Shown here: piece after piece, positions 33,678-44,874 of the stretch
Layout: every line of letters begins with the position of its first letter
Numbering within the stretch: the stretch's first letter is position 1
NCBI GenBank assembly: GCA_038093975.1
Contig: JBBPTG010000032.1
Location: forward strand, 1-64,000
Direction: 5' to 3'
Source of the DNA: Chalciporus piperatus
Taxonomy: Eukaryota > Basidiomycota > Agaricomycetes > Boletales > Boletaceae
Length of the DNA stretch: 64,000 nucleotides
Made by a program: the position numbers and the translations under genes
The notes under the pieces: generated by a model
The model's input: the letters and a program-made list of their open reading frames with translations, nothing else
Told to the model about the DNA's origin: nothing
The model's database searches: none

Positions 33678-34289
33678 ATGGAATCCCTGTCTAACACAAT
33701 GCGTTTGGTACCCTTCGCAATCCTATATCTCCTCGCCTCCGAGTCTAGGCTGGTACCACTTGGCGTGTACGCCCAGGCCGAGCCCACGAGCACTCGCATT
33801 GGCGATGATGACACAGACTCGACATGGTGGTACATCCTATATGGTGGTATCTGTACGTTCTCTCTTTGACCGTCATTGATTTAAATAAATCGCTTCACAT
33901 AGTCGTTATGTTCCTCATTGCGGTTTGCGCCATAGTCTACACAGCGCGTCAATTGGAGTCAAAGCGCTCAGATTCTGCACGTTCCAACGGAGGTAACCAG
34001 AGGGGCCAACCACAAGAGCAAAGCAACGTATCAGTCCAAGCGGAAGACGTCAGCAACAGTGCCACACCGCTTCTACCTCCTCCAACATACAAAAAAGACA
34101 TTGAGTTGGCCACTTTTGCAGACAAAAGTGCCGAGGGCGGGCCGGAACCACTGCCGCCGTACTATGCTGTCAGTCGCTTCCCTTGCATCGCTGAGGTGGA
34201 ATCTAACACATCCCATTATTCTCCTGTAGCCCCCGAGTGGACCCCCTCCACCGGGTAGTAATCTGTTTCCAGTTGCACATATGGTTTAG
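33678..34289 (+). CDS. Small single-pass membrane protein with PPxY motifs, copy 2
   Basis: Paralogue of the 32490 gene with the same three-exon layout: 33678-33852, 33903-34168 and 34230-34289. The signal peptide is similar but has an insert (LLASESRLVPLGVYAQAEP). The ectodomain is shorter, and the membrane span reads YGGIFVMFLIAVCAIVYTA. The tail is nearly identical (PPPTYKKDIELATFADKS, LPPYYA). The last exon differs from copy 1 by a 6-base in-frame loss and keeps the same stop, so the protein has stayed under selection. An ATG three bases upstream (33675) is also possible. Confidence 0.72.
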
Positions 34290-34680
34290 AACCTGATAAT
34301 GTCGTTAACACAACCCCATGCTCTAGAATTCACCAATAATTGTTTAACCTAGAAGCAAATGTAGACCAGCATGTGCAAATATATCTGCGCGGTGATCATC
34401 CCATTTTCAGTATGAGTGACATGTCAAGTTCGCACAATACTCGACCACTTCTAAGGTGCCTACAGAAGACCACTGTTTGGCCCTCCAACGTACGCCTCCG
34501 AAGCTGTGCACGAGCTCGTTCCGATGTTCCAGGGGTCATTGCTCGGCAAACACTTGGAGTTATCTCCAATATAGGAACCAGCGCATACGGAGGGGGAGCC
34601 ACTTGTCAGCGTGAAGGACTATGGGCGGTTGCATCAATATCCACTGGCAGTCTCGCGATGATGTTTCAACGTTGACTCAC

Positions 34681-34920
34681 TGAACCAGAGCCGGTGAACA
34701 CGCAACCGACAAAAGTTCCGGGATTGGCAGTGGAGGGATAGTAGCAGGTGATGGTGTCCCCGGAGCATGTCCAGTAATTAAGGCATGCGTTCCCTTGGTT
34801 GTTCGGGAGAGGCTCATAAATGCAGTTCGGGCAAGCGAGGCAATTCGCGCTTGCACTGTCCGTCGACAACCCAAGCAAGGCCGTAACGACGCCTACAATG
34901 AAGAGCCCTGAACGGAACAT
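34681..34920 (-). pseudogene. Small secreted cysteine-rich protein, first exon only
   Basis: Eighty codons start with a signal peptide (MFRSGLFIVGVVTALLGLST) followed by NCLACPNC, NACLNYWTCSGDTITCYYP and GTFVGCVFTG. It is a paralogue of the intact gene at 36670. The exon ends at a good donor (TCAGTGAGTC), but the expected second exon is absent: the tandem duplication ends only about 35 bp further on. It is therefore probably a truncated copy. If transcribed, it could still make a short secreted peptide of seven cysteines. The stretch from 34950 to 35570 holds no supported gene; a minus ORF at 35088-35510 has no recognisable feature. Confidence 0.6.
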
Positions 34921-35579
34921 TTTCGACTGCGAGTGGAGAACAATCATCAGCTACTAGTATCATGAACATCAAGATACTCACCGTGTAGGATATACGAGAC
35001 TACTGAGTCTTGTTCCTGGATCGTAGATTTCCCGTACTTGTTCAGTTACTTATAAATGGTTTTCGCTACGCATGCATTACCAATCGATTATCTTGTTGCT
35101 CTCAGGCTGTCACATCTCCCAGTAGACTCGGTCCTTGCGGTTGAGCTCTGGCCGTCAGGATACCGAAAGTGTTCCCCACATTCTGGGGACAAATGATAGC
35201 CGGGTCTCAAGAAAAGACAGTTCAGTCGCGCGTTTGTGCCTGGAAGAGGACACCCGCTTTTCTCCAGCACATCGTAGGACGGGAAACGGGAGCCGCGGCG
35301 CCCAAGTGACGAGAACTCTGACACGGCTTCTGTCATTGTCAGGGTGAGTAATTGGTGAGCTAGTATAGCAACACTGATCGTTCCACATGTGCGAGAATTA
35401 CCTCGGAATAGACGACAATTTCTCGATTGATCTAAGGTTTGTTCCAGCCTGACTCGCAAGAGTGTGAGACAAAGGACACGGTTGTCGACTACAGGCACTG
35501 GCGCTGGCATGGGCTGCGATTCGGTATTTCGATTTATCGCCGGGCGTAATTGTCAACCAGAGTCACCGAGTTGGTTTAA

Positions 35580-36320
35580 TTGAAGGTAGGTGACACTGGG
35601 ATGTTCGGGTTTGGCCTGATAGGGCAGCGAATAGCTTCGTTCCTGGAAGTTGCCCTGTCCCATAGATCTTCCTTTGCAACCTCTGCTTGGATATAATTAC
35701 GATGAATAAATCACCATGAATCCCACTTGGCACCGAATCGGAGGTCGAGCGTGATGCAATAAAACCTGGTGGCAAGTGGGGCGAAGGAGAACAGTTCAAA
35801 AAATAGTCTACAAGATGGTGGGAACAACGAGACTGAGCGATTCGAAAAGGAAAGTTAGAACCAACACGCAACCGTGACGATTTATCAGAATTCCAACACT
35901 GCAGTGGAGACATTCCGTGAGGATGATGTTAGCTTGGAAGACTCGGATGTTCTCCTGATCGGTAGTTTCCCGTAGGCAGCCCCTTCGGTAGGAAGACAGT
36001 CGTTCCTACTCTTCTATAAGCCTGGATCGGCGGCAACTCGCTTGAACTCGGCGGTATGATTACCGTTCGAGCAGAAGTGCATTGAAGGGTTGTCCAAGCC
36101 GAGCCGCAATGCTCCTGTCCACCAGAGTCGATAATACGACATCCAGACTCGGAGGAGGTTGTACTAGAAGTCGAGCCTGAGGTCGTATGCCAGGAGATTG
36201 CCGAGCGCCGTGTGAGTAGAGTCGAGGATGTTTCGAACCGTGGGTGAACAAGGAAGAGCTTCCGTGGTCCCGCAGCGGAAGACCGTGACGGTCCGTACTC
36301 GTAGTAGTTAGTGTTGGGTG
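35580..36320 (-). pseudogene. Broken copy of the 3' end of the HET-domain gene
   Basis: The stretch aligns with about 37240-38000, the end and 3' flank of the neighbouring WD40-TPR-HET gene. Recognisable pieces in several frames are RKLFLVHPRFETSSTL, LDVVLSTLVDRS and RLGQPFNALLLER, matching RKLFLVHPWIRDILDST, LDTVLSTPLDSY and RLGQPFNALLLER. Frame changes separate these pieces and the HET core is missing. It is a decayed partial duplicate lying in direct orientation to the parent. Confidence 0.75.
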
Positions 36321-36669
36321 CTCGTGAGTTGTATCCATGTTCGCATCGTCGAAGTTGACAGCATGCCTGGTCTGGTCTCACAGAAACGAACAAATATCGC
36401 CGAACTCTATTCTCACCAGTGCACGCCGGCCTCACAAGGGGAAGGTCTCACATACAAGATACTTGAAACAGATCTTGTACAACGATGGGAAACTCGTCCT
36501 AGAGGAAGAAACAAGGAATTCTGGATTCCATCCACATGAACCCGGGGGCCACCATCAGGGGCTATAAAGGTGAGCTAGAGAAAGATCGCACTGTAAGCCT
36601 CATCAATTATCGACCATAAAGTAAGTCTTCACAATCAGGCATGGCCTCATCCGAATGACACAGTCCAGT

Positions 36670-37131
36670 ATGACTCGCTTTGCATTCATTGCCGCTGCTG
36701 TCACCGCTACCCTCTTGTCATTCTCTGGCATTGCAAATGCCATGTGCCTCGCCTGTCCCAACTGCGACTACGACACTATCAACACGACGGTGGGGAACGC
36801 ATGTCTCAACTATTGGACATGCTCAGGGAGCGTCATTACCTGCTATTACCCCTCGGTCGAATACCCTGGCACTTTCAGTGCTTGCCAGTTTACTGGAACC
36901 CAGACCCAGTACGGCTACTATGTTAGTTCACATCCTTTTCTTCATGAATGCTCTACGTGTGCTCACAACCTGTAGGAATTCGCATTCTCGAGTGGACCAT
37001 CCGTCTGTGATGGCCTAGCCATCGGAGATAACTCCAAGTGCCAACCGTCCAACAATCCTTGGAACTGGGTGGACAGTGTGTGTACTGCCTCTGAAGCTTA
37101 CGTCGGCGAGCCCGACAGTGGGCTTCTTTGA
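36670..37131 (+). CDS. Small secreted cysteine-rich protein (about 135 aa)
   Basis: Two exons join in phase: 36670-36921 and 36976-37131. A clear signal peptide (MTRFAFIAAAVTATLLSFSG) precedes a mature protein with ten cysteines: MCLACPNCDYD, NACLNYWTCSGSVITCYYP, FSACQFTG, SVCDGLAIGD, KCQPSNNPWNW and DSVCTASEAY. The size, signal peptide and cysteine content are those of a fungal small secreted protein. I know no named family and give no function. Relatives in the window are a truncated copy at 34.7-34.9 kb and a fragment of its second exon at 42.7 kb. An in-frame ATG at 36655 would add five residues and weaken the signal peptide. Confidence 0.72.
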
Positions 37132-37526
37132 TTGAAATGGCGGGAGCCGTTGAGCAGGAGTACTTAGATGTTTTTCTTATTAAGTTTCGGGTCATCGGTC
37201 GGATTAGAATTGTCGAAACCTGCGGAATGAACAGATCGGCGACACCTTGAGCCTGAGGTAGGGCAGCGAACCGCTTCTTTCCTGGAAGCTGCCCTGTTCC
37301 CATCATACATCTCCTTTTGCATCCTCTGCTTGGATATAATTATGATGTGTAAACCACCACGAATCCCACTTGGAACTCGGATGTCGAGCGTGATGCAATA
37401 AAGCCTGGAGTGGGGCGAAAGAGATTTGGAAAAGGTTCCAAAAATAGTCTACTAGTACGGATCGCGAAGCGCACGGTAGCAAGGCAGCAAGCAGGACAAC
37501 TACATATAACAAGATGGTAGGAAACA

Positions 37527-37585
37527 ACGAGATAGCGAGATAGCGAGACAGCGAGACAGCGAGACAGCGAGATAGCGAGATAGAG
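37527..37585 (+). repeat. AGATAGCGAG/AGACAGCGAG microsatellite
   Basis: About six tandem copies of a 10-base unit with T/C alternation lie in the 3' flank of the HET gene. The decayed copy at 35.8 kb has only one unit (ACGAGACTGAGCGATTCG), so the expansion came after that duplication. Confidence 0.8.
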
Positions 37586-37634
37586 ATTCGAAATGGAAAG
37601 ATGATTAACCCGGGAACCAACACGCAACGATCTA

Positions 37635-40600
37635 TCACAGAATCTCCAACACTGCAGCGGAGACATCCCGTGAAGATGTGATGTTAGCTTGGACGATGAT
37701 CTCCTGATCGGTGGCAACTCGCTTGAACTCGCGATATGATTGCCGTTCGAGCAGAAGTGCATTAAAGGGTTGGCCAAGCCGGACGACGAGCCGCAATGCT
37801 CGGGTATAGCTGTCCAGCGGTGTCGATAATACGGTATCCAAAGCTAGAGGAGGCCGTGAGAAGTCGAGGTCGTCCCCTCCCCATGGGAGATTGTCGAGCG
37901 TGTGGGTAGAGTCGAGGATGTCTCGAATCCATGGGTGAACAAGGAAGAGCTTCCGTGGTTCCGGCAGCGGAAGAGGGTCCGTAGTAGTAATGCCCACGTT
38001 CCCGAGAACGGATACCATTGCACGGTAAACATTATCCTCAACGCTATCTATCGTTTGGACCGGGAAAAAGATGCACGGAAGGTGTAGACGACGGTTGGCG
38101 AAGCGGGGTGATGGAAGGTGGGCAACTCTTTCATAGATTATTGCAACGTCCAGCTGTGGCAGTGCAGATTGTAGACCAACGACTCGATTTTCCATTTCGC
38201 TGTCATCGATGGAAAATGATGTGTGGGGGGTTCGACTGTAGACAGCGAGACTGGCAGGGAGTGAGCTATTGTATCCAGAGGACTTCCCGAACCATGCGAA
38301 CACCGTCACGTCGCCAGTGCGGGCCACGATCTCCTCCAGAAGATGACCAACCGCAACTTCACCACCTTCGCCGTAGCGAGGTGTGATGTCACTTTCGAAT
38401 ATCCCAATCAAAGAGTAGGCAACATCCTCTTCCACCGTAGCATGGCGTGTCGATGCAAGCCGCAGTTTGTCCTGAACCTTTAGATCACTAGGACGGAATG
38501 CAATGAGATTTCCTCGAGTCAAGCGAGTTGCATTCTTCAATTCTTGAATGATGATGGGGGATTCCTTGTGATTCGAGTGAGATTCGTTGAGGTATAACTT
38601 CCATTCCTTGTCATAGAAACGAATGACCCTGGGTACAAGAACCTCCTGCGATGTCCAAGCTCGTGTTAGCCACACGCTCTTCTCAAGGTCCCCAGGCTTT
38701 GATGGAGAGGGTACGTCTGCGAGGTATACGAGAGTGGTCGCGCTTTGCTCATACCATTTGTACATGGAGGTAAGCGACTGGTTTAGGATCGTGCTGACGG
38801 TCTTGTCGATGCAGCATGTGTCAGACCATGCCCAGCGATAACCGTCAGCACGAACTATCTTGCAGATCATTTTTAGTTTTTCGTTCAGTGGGAATGTTTT
38901 CAATCCCCAGACTGATTTGACCGAGTTGACGTCCTGGAATGTAGGCTCTTTGCCTTGCCAGACGTGGGAGAACATGACGTATTGAAAATATCTTGCAACC
39001 ACTTTCACCACGCGTGGATGGTCTAGTCCTACTGTCATGGAAGAAACGAGCTCCTTGAATGTTGAATCTGATTTGAATATACGAATTCGCTCCGGCCCGT
39101 CGCACAAACGACCAGTTGTGACATCGATGAGTACGAGCGGGCACATCTTGAAGATATCGTTGAGCGTTGCATCGATCGCTGCGGTGGTCTCCTCGGGTGT
39201 TACATAGTTTCCACGCAGCCCTATAGACGTCGATTGGTTCATGCTGGTTAAGTATAAAGATGCCTACCATGTGTCCCCTCGTCAGCGGAATTCTCGAGTG
39301 AGAACAGCATACTCCTGAACGCGCCAATCGCTTCCTCATATCGCCGCAGGCCATGAAGCGCCGCGTGTTTCCGTTCATATCCCCAAGGACAGGAGAGATC
39401 GACGGTGATCGCCTAACCAAATGTCGTCAAGGGCTGGGCTGATGAACAACGATAGACCATACTTCGTTTGCGTCATTCAGGGCATTCTCCCATAATCCCA
39501 ATGATGCGTGAGCCCTGCTCCGTTTAACGAGCAAACCACAGGGGTGCTGAGGACTCAGGGATAGCGCAGTAGAGTATCGGGTAATTGCTTCCTCGTAACT
39601 GCCTTCCGCTTTCGCTGCATCGCCTTTCCTCTCAAACGTTGCAGCATGTTCTCGAGCAAAGTCTGGCTCTGAGTGTCATAAAAGATATTTACAAAGCGGG
39701 TGATGTCGAACCCACCGATTTCCCATTCTTCGGTTCTCGTTCGGTCCAGCTCAGGAAAGACATCGGCAGCCTCGAAAGGCGACTGCACCAACTCTCCTGT
39801 GCGACCAGCGGCATAAAGAGCTTTGAATAAACCGAGCTGAATAGTGATACCGAGTCTGTCGAAATTCCATCCAAAGATCTTGTACGCCTCAGCACATGTG
39901 ATCAGAGTCACTGAATAGGCACTTACCAGGAAGATTGTTGACAGATGGGGACTTTTGTGGAATGGGGCGGCGGATTGTGCTCTCTTAAATGCCTGTATTC
40001 CACGCTCCAAATCACTTTGGTTCATATACATCTCTCCTAGAAGAACGTTCATTTGCGCCTGGTCAAGGCTTCAGCAGGAAGTTCATAGATGGAGATCGCC
40101 TTATATACGTACCTGGATAGCTCGGTACATTGACTTGTCATCCGCTGTATCGATTAAGTCCTGGACTCGCGTTGTGGCAACGTCGTGTTTTCCGGACAGA
40201 AATAAGACAATAGACTGTGCGGGAAGAAAAATGATCAGCAAGACAGCGTTACATGTAGTTGATGAAAAACGGACCTTGATTAGTAGGAGAAATCGGATGT
40301 CACTTCGATCGCACTCGCTGAACGCGAGGTCGAAGAGCCGTATCGCAACCTCCGGTTCTCTCTTGCCAACAAGCGCTAGAGACCTTGCGATGTATGCCAA
40401 CGCAGACGGCTTGATCTTGAGGGACTTTGCGACCACCAGGTGAACGCAGAAAGCAGCAGAGAGAATGCAAAAATACCTCATCGGCGTCCAAAGATGCGCT
40501 CAAATCCTGCAAACGTGCTCGCACGAGAGCACGATGAGCGAATGCGCGTGCCTGGTGAACAGGGCTTGAAGAGTGCATAATTTCATCCGTAAATACCTGT

Positions 40601-41815
40601 TCGGCGCCAGTCAAGTCGTCTTGTGACCAAAACTTGAATGCTGCATGACTAATTGAAAGGAAGGGCAGCTAAAGATCTACGAAGGAAGATTCACGAATCT
40701 GAGCTTGGCGGTAACCAACACTGGAGGATTGAGGATACTTACACGCATATCCAAAAGACGACGAAAAGACGACCCCGTTGGTGGGTTATGATACTAGTCC
40801 TCAGATGCGCCAATGCTCTTCAATGGCTGTGAACTCACATTGACTGAGCGGTAAGACTCGGGAAGGAGATCGTGGAGATCGCGGATAGTAATTTTGCCAT
40901 TCTCCTCACCGCTCACGAGATACCTGCCATCGGAAGAGACTGCGATAGAATGGACTTGAGTGTCGTGATGTATGAGCGACCCGATTTGGCGGTGAGTGGA
41001 AGCGTCCCAGAAGGAGATTGAACGCTCTGCAGAAGACACGATGAAGTTCTCATTGCTGGCTAAGGCGATGGACGCGTAACCACCACTGCCATGAGTGTTC
41101 CATTCTGACAAAACTGATCCAGTTGAGATGTCAATGCACTTGATTTTGCCGTAGGAAACAGCGAAAATTTTCTGGCTATCACTGGACCAGACGAGAGGAG
41201 TTGACGGAGATGATCGAACTCGGAATGGTACGTCGAAAAGCAGTCTGCCAGTGTGAGTATCGTAGATGAGGAGGGAGTTACGCTTGTAAGTGGCAGTCGC
41301 AATGCGATCGCCACTTGGGGAGAACCGTACGGTCACCACATCGTCGTGCTGGAGTGTCAGCAGTCGTTGGCCAGTTTTGATGTCCCAAATACACGCGGTC
41401 CTGTCCCTCGATCCGGTCGCAAACTTGCTGGAGTCGGGCGACACATCGACGGTATCCACCCAGTTTGTATGTGGTACCGAAACGACTCTTTCGCGGGTTG
41501 TTCTGTCCCACACGTTCACAACCATCCACTCCCCGGTTACCATCCACCGGCGATCCTTCGAGAGCGCGATGGCTGTGACACCGCTACTCAATTTCGTTCC
41601 TTCGCCCACCTCTCCACCATCGAGTCGCCATTCCCGAATGGCCCATTCCATTCCGCCAGCCAATATACGTTTGTCATTCTCCAGGAACGTGATCGAGTAT
41701 ATTTCCCGATGCCCATTGATTTGCACCGCGTTCGCGCCATCTTGCCTGTCAGTCAGCACTGAAACCTCGTCATATACGCGGATGATCAATACCTACCAGT
41801 GCTGTTTAATGACAT
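37635..41815 (-). CDS. WD40-TPR-HET domain protein (putative incompatibility/immune-type regulator)
   Basis: One minus-strand gene with three parts. The N-terminal WD40 propeller (41760-40830) has blade motifs TGEWMVVNVWDRTTRERVVS, FATGSRDRTACIWDIKTGQR and LVSGEENGKITIRDLHDLLP. The TPR-type middle (about 40760-39250) includes KIKPSALAYIARSLALVGKR, QSDLERGIQAFKRAQ, YSTALSLSPQHPCGLLVKRS and SCPWGYERKHAALHGLRRYE. The C-terminal HET domain (39242 down) shows YVMFSHVWQGKEP, KLKMICKIVRADGYRWAWSD, TCCIDKTVS and KSVWLTRAWTSQEVLVP. The parts join across short introns in phase (for example SVN|YHNPPTGSSFRRLLDM and NDANE|AITVDLS). No NACHT or NB-ARC ATPase lies between them. HET domains trigger cell death on non-self recognition in ascomycetes; the role here is inferred. 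The start at 41815 (MSLNST, then an intron) is less certain than the rest. Confidence 0.85.
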
Positions 41816-42271
41816 GTCTGTAGCAGTCAGTACTGCTTCCCCGGATACAATTTTTATCTCCGTGAAAGGATCTACCTGTTCCAAGTTGGCCCATGGAAGG
41901 TGAGCCTGGGAAAAGCAGCTATGGTCCTGGAATCCCCTCGTACGGCCGGGTAGTCTAGTTCCCTCCTCAGTTCACGAGCACCGCCAAACCACCCGTTGAC
42001 ACAATCAGCCCTAGGTCCAGTACCGGGTCCTTCTCCAACCGAATCCGGGCAGCGTCTGCATCTATGTGTCGATTTGTCAAAATGCTCACCCGCTTTCTAC
42101 CTCAGCGGGAGGACAACCCATGTGTCGAGGCGCAAGTATCGCGCTTTGGACGAATGCTAGGGGCTCAAGCTCCTCTGGTGTGATTCAATTGAGGGTGTCG
42201 GGCTCCGAGTACTGCCTCGAGCCATGCAGGCATCCTATAGTGACATTCCATCCAGACTCAGTGAAGGGTAT

Positions 42272-42339
42272 CAGCTCGAATCTAGTCTTCCTCGTTTCCC
42301 TCACGCAGCTCGAATCTAGTCTTCCTCGTTTCCCTCACG
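42272..42339 (+). repeat. 34-bp tandem duplication
   Basis: CAGCTCGAATCTAGTCTTCC, continuing to CCCTCACG, occurs twice back to back with no mismatch, so it is recent. The surrounding 41.9-42.4 kb holds no supported gene. Confidence 0.8.
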
Positions 42340-42434
42340 CAGCAATCGTGGCTTTCAAGAATGCGCTCTGGAAATTCACTCCAGACGCCAATCGCATAAC
42401 GACCTCTGCAACGTATGCTGATTGTTCAGCGTCG

Positions 42435-42790
42435 GGTCAAGTGAGTTGTGTCCATGTTCGCACCGTCGAAGTTGACAGCATGACTAGCCCTACTCTCGCA
42501 GAAACGAATACATGTCGCCCTGGTGAATTCTGTGTGCATCACGCTCGCCAAGCGCATACAGTCGACCATTCTCACCACACCGGCCTCGGAAGGGGGAGAT
42601 CTCACGAGATACAAACAACAGATCTTGTACAGCGATGGGAAACTCGTCCTGGAAGAAGAAACGAGTAATTCTAGATTCCAAACTGGGTGGACAGTGTGTT
42701 TACTGCCTCTGACGCTTACGTCGGAGAGCCCGACAGTGGGCTTCTTTGATTGAAATGGCGGGAGCCGTCCAGTAGGAGTACTTAGTCATT
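42435..42790 (+). pseudogene. Deleted duplicate of the secreted-protein locus
   Basis: The left part (42435-42675) aligns with 36315-36530, upstream of the secreted-protein gene (GTTGACAGCATG, CAGATCTTGTAC, ATGGGAAACTCGTCCT). At GATTCCAAACTGGG it jumps to the equivalent of 37063 and then follows the second exon (GGGTGGACAGTGTG, GGGCTTCTTTGATTGAAATG) into the 3' flank. The whole signal-peptide exon, about 530 bp in the parent, is gone. Confidence 0.75.
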
Positions 42791-43581
42791 GTCTTATTAT
42801 GTTGCAGGGTCATCGTTGAGGGAATATTGATGGGATCTACCTATAGGGGAGACTAAGTACTAGCCGCTAAGGAAACTATCCAAGAATCTCTAACACAGTC
42901 GTATAGAGATCCCCTGAACTCCCATGGCTAGAGTTTCGTGTTGCGGCGGGCGTGCTTAGCGTCTCACTTTCAGCACTTCCGAGTCTCTCAAAAGGATCTC
43001 TTATTAGAAGACAGTGGTACTAGTAAGCACTGCTTGCCCTCGCTCCCTGAAGCTACATTCAGGTCTATCCTTCCACATCTCTGAAGATTGCTACAAAATG
43101 GCATTGTGTCACGGCAGTGAAACATACAAACATGAATACAGCCTGAGGCCGTCTAGGCTTTCAGACAAGCATGAAAGAAAAAAGTCCAGACTGGATGAGG
43201 TCGTGGATATGTGCAAGGTATTTCCCGTCTAGAACAGGGCAGTGGCCAGTGTGATCGACAAGAATTTAGAAGAATTTGAACATACACACAGAGACCCATT
43301 TCACCAATCACCTTCGAAAGCGACATCCGCATTCATGCAATGCACCGGATCGGTGAACCAACACGCCTCCAGCCTTTCGCGAAACCCGCCAGTTTGTCCT
43401 CACTGAGCCATTCGTCTCGCCACAAGTACAACGATTTCAGAGGAACTCCACCCTCCATTCACTTCTGTACCAAGTCACAAAGAAATGGCAAGTTCCCCCT
43501 TCTGGGGCGAACGAGGAGTTTTTCAAGGCGCGGGACCCTGTACGTGAGAATTTCGAGAAAGAACGGCGCCGCCGGAGGATC

Positions 43582-44874
43582 TCAAAGCGCTCCGGCTTGC
43601 GTTGGGAGACAACTCGAACTCAGATTATCCAGTCGTTCGAACATGGCGCGCATTGACACTTCGCTCACGCAGGGAAGATTCAGGATAGCTAACTGCTCGA
43701 GGTGCACGAGTAAGCTGGATGGTGCGTCTTCAGTCGAACAAGGGGTGAGGCAGGTAGCTGGACCCGTGAGCTCGACGACGAAATTGCTGTAATCCCCGTC
43801 CCTGAGGTCAAGAATTAAAGTTTTGAGAGCAGGCATGTATAGCTTGCGAAGCAAAGCAATCACTACATCTTCTGGCTGGGAACCGAGGATGAACTCCGTC
43901 AGGCGGAGAAGTGGAATGGGAGAGTTGACGTCGATAGCAGCTCCCATGGCCGTCTGCTGCCCCAACACCCAGTCTTCAGGCGGTCCAGACGGTCCTGAGT
44001 GGTGCAACGCGAGCTTTTGTAGCCTCGGAGCCCCGCGCAAGATGGTTGCGAACGCAGCCCAGGATGGTCGAGTTGGTTGGATATGGAAAAATAGCTCCAA
44101 GCTCGTGAGGTTGGAAGCCGCGGAGATCCAGGTTTGACTCCACTCGACATGCACCCGGAAAAGAAGTAGGTGCCTGAGCCGAGGTGCTGAGCCGTTGAAG
44201 AAGGTAGGGAACTCCGACCACCTTGTGCGAGGAAAATGCACCTCAGAGTCGTAGGAGTGGCTTATTCGAAGCGATTCCAGCTGAGAAGCAGGGGGAGTGG
44301 ATGGATCGGAGACTGCATCGAGGAACGCAGACATATGTGAGGATCCTATGTGTTCGAGCTCGATGGACCGCCAATGATTGATATGCGGAATCAACAGGGC
44401 ATATAGGAATTTGGCATCGGAAGATGCCATCTCGCGGTTGGAGGGATGATCACGAACAATGATGTCGAGAGGTAGAGACTTGCTCCGCTCCAAATGAAGT
44501 GAAACGAGCTCGTAAGGCAGACGCGCCTGCGACGTGTTCATGATACCCGTATAGACATCAATGACCGTCCAAAGAGATGCAGTCGAGATTGCGACATTTC
44601 GCCAGTGTCGACAAACATGCGAAACAGCGAGGAAGGAACGAGTAGTAAATCCTGCGATCGCTGGTGCTGGTTCTTCACCTGCAGCTTGCTCGAGAAGTTG
44701 GTACTTGCGATATTTGCGCGTCGCGTATAGTAACGGTCGATTGACGCGAGCCCCACGGAACCCAAAGATACGCGAGAGAACTTCGGTGGGAAGCTTGTGA
44801 ATGGGACGCGACTGGCCCCTCGGACGGACAAATGGATTGTTTCGAGGGCGTCCGTTGGCCTGCTGATGCTGCAT
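43582..44874 (-). CDS. F-box protein with LRR-like region (430 aa as read)
   Basis: Substrate-receptor type protein for an SCF ubiquitin ligase. The F-box runs PIHKLPTEVLSRIFGF, then an insert, then SFLAVSHVCRHWRNVAISTA and SLWTVIDV. Repeated leucine-rich stretches follow (LESLRISHS, LRHLLLFRVH, LTSLELFFHI, LQKLALHHSG, LKTLILDLRD), typical of the expanded Agaricomycete F-box family. The ORF is a single exon. It stops at QAGAL*, but the same frame continues for about 40 codons of plausible protein (FFLEILTYRVPRLEKLLV), so the end may be a premature stop and the gene slightly shortened. Confidence 0.75.
   Translation of the reverse strand: MQHQQANGRPRNNPFVRPRGQSRPIHKLPTEVLSRIFGFRGARVNRPLLYATRKYRKYQLLEQAAGEEPAPAIAGFTTRSFLAVSHVCRHWRNVAISTASLWTVIDVYTGIMNTSQARLPYELVSLHLERSKSLPLDIIVRDHPSNREMASSDAKFLYALLIPHINHWRSIELEHIGSSHMSAFLDAVSDPSTPPASQLESLRISHSYDSEVHFPRTRWSEFPTFFNGSAPRLRHLLLFRVHVEWSQTWISAASNLTSLELFFHIQPTRPSWAAFATILRGAPRLQKLALHHSGPSGPPEDWVLGQQTAMGAAIDVNSPIPLLRLTEFILGSQPEDVVIALLRKLYMPALKTLILDLRDGDYSNFVVELTGPATCLTPCSTEDAPSSLLVHLEQLAILNLPCVSEVSMRAMFERLDNLSSSCLPTQAGAL

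Larger units (their letters stand above)
32250..34640. repeat. Tandem duplication, two units of about 1.2 kb
   Basis: Unit 1 (about 32255-33505) starts inside separase exon 1 and ends after the membrane-protein gene. Unit 2 runs to about 34637, where both units share GTGAAGGACTA, then GGTTGCATCAAT, before the homology stops. The junction lies near 33505 in GCATCAATTCGTTGCAAGG. Identity is high in exons and lower in introns and flanks. Confidence 0.8.

Noticed and set aside
42066..42668. 200-aa plus-strand ORF
   Set aside because: It crosses the 34-bp tandem repeat and the deleted secreted-protein duplicate, so it is a chance frame over relic DNA.
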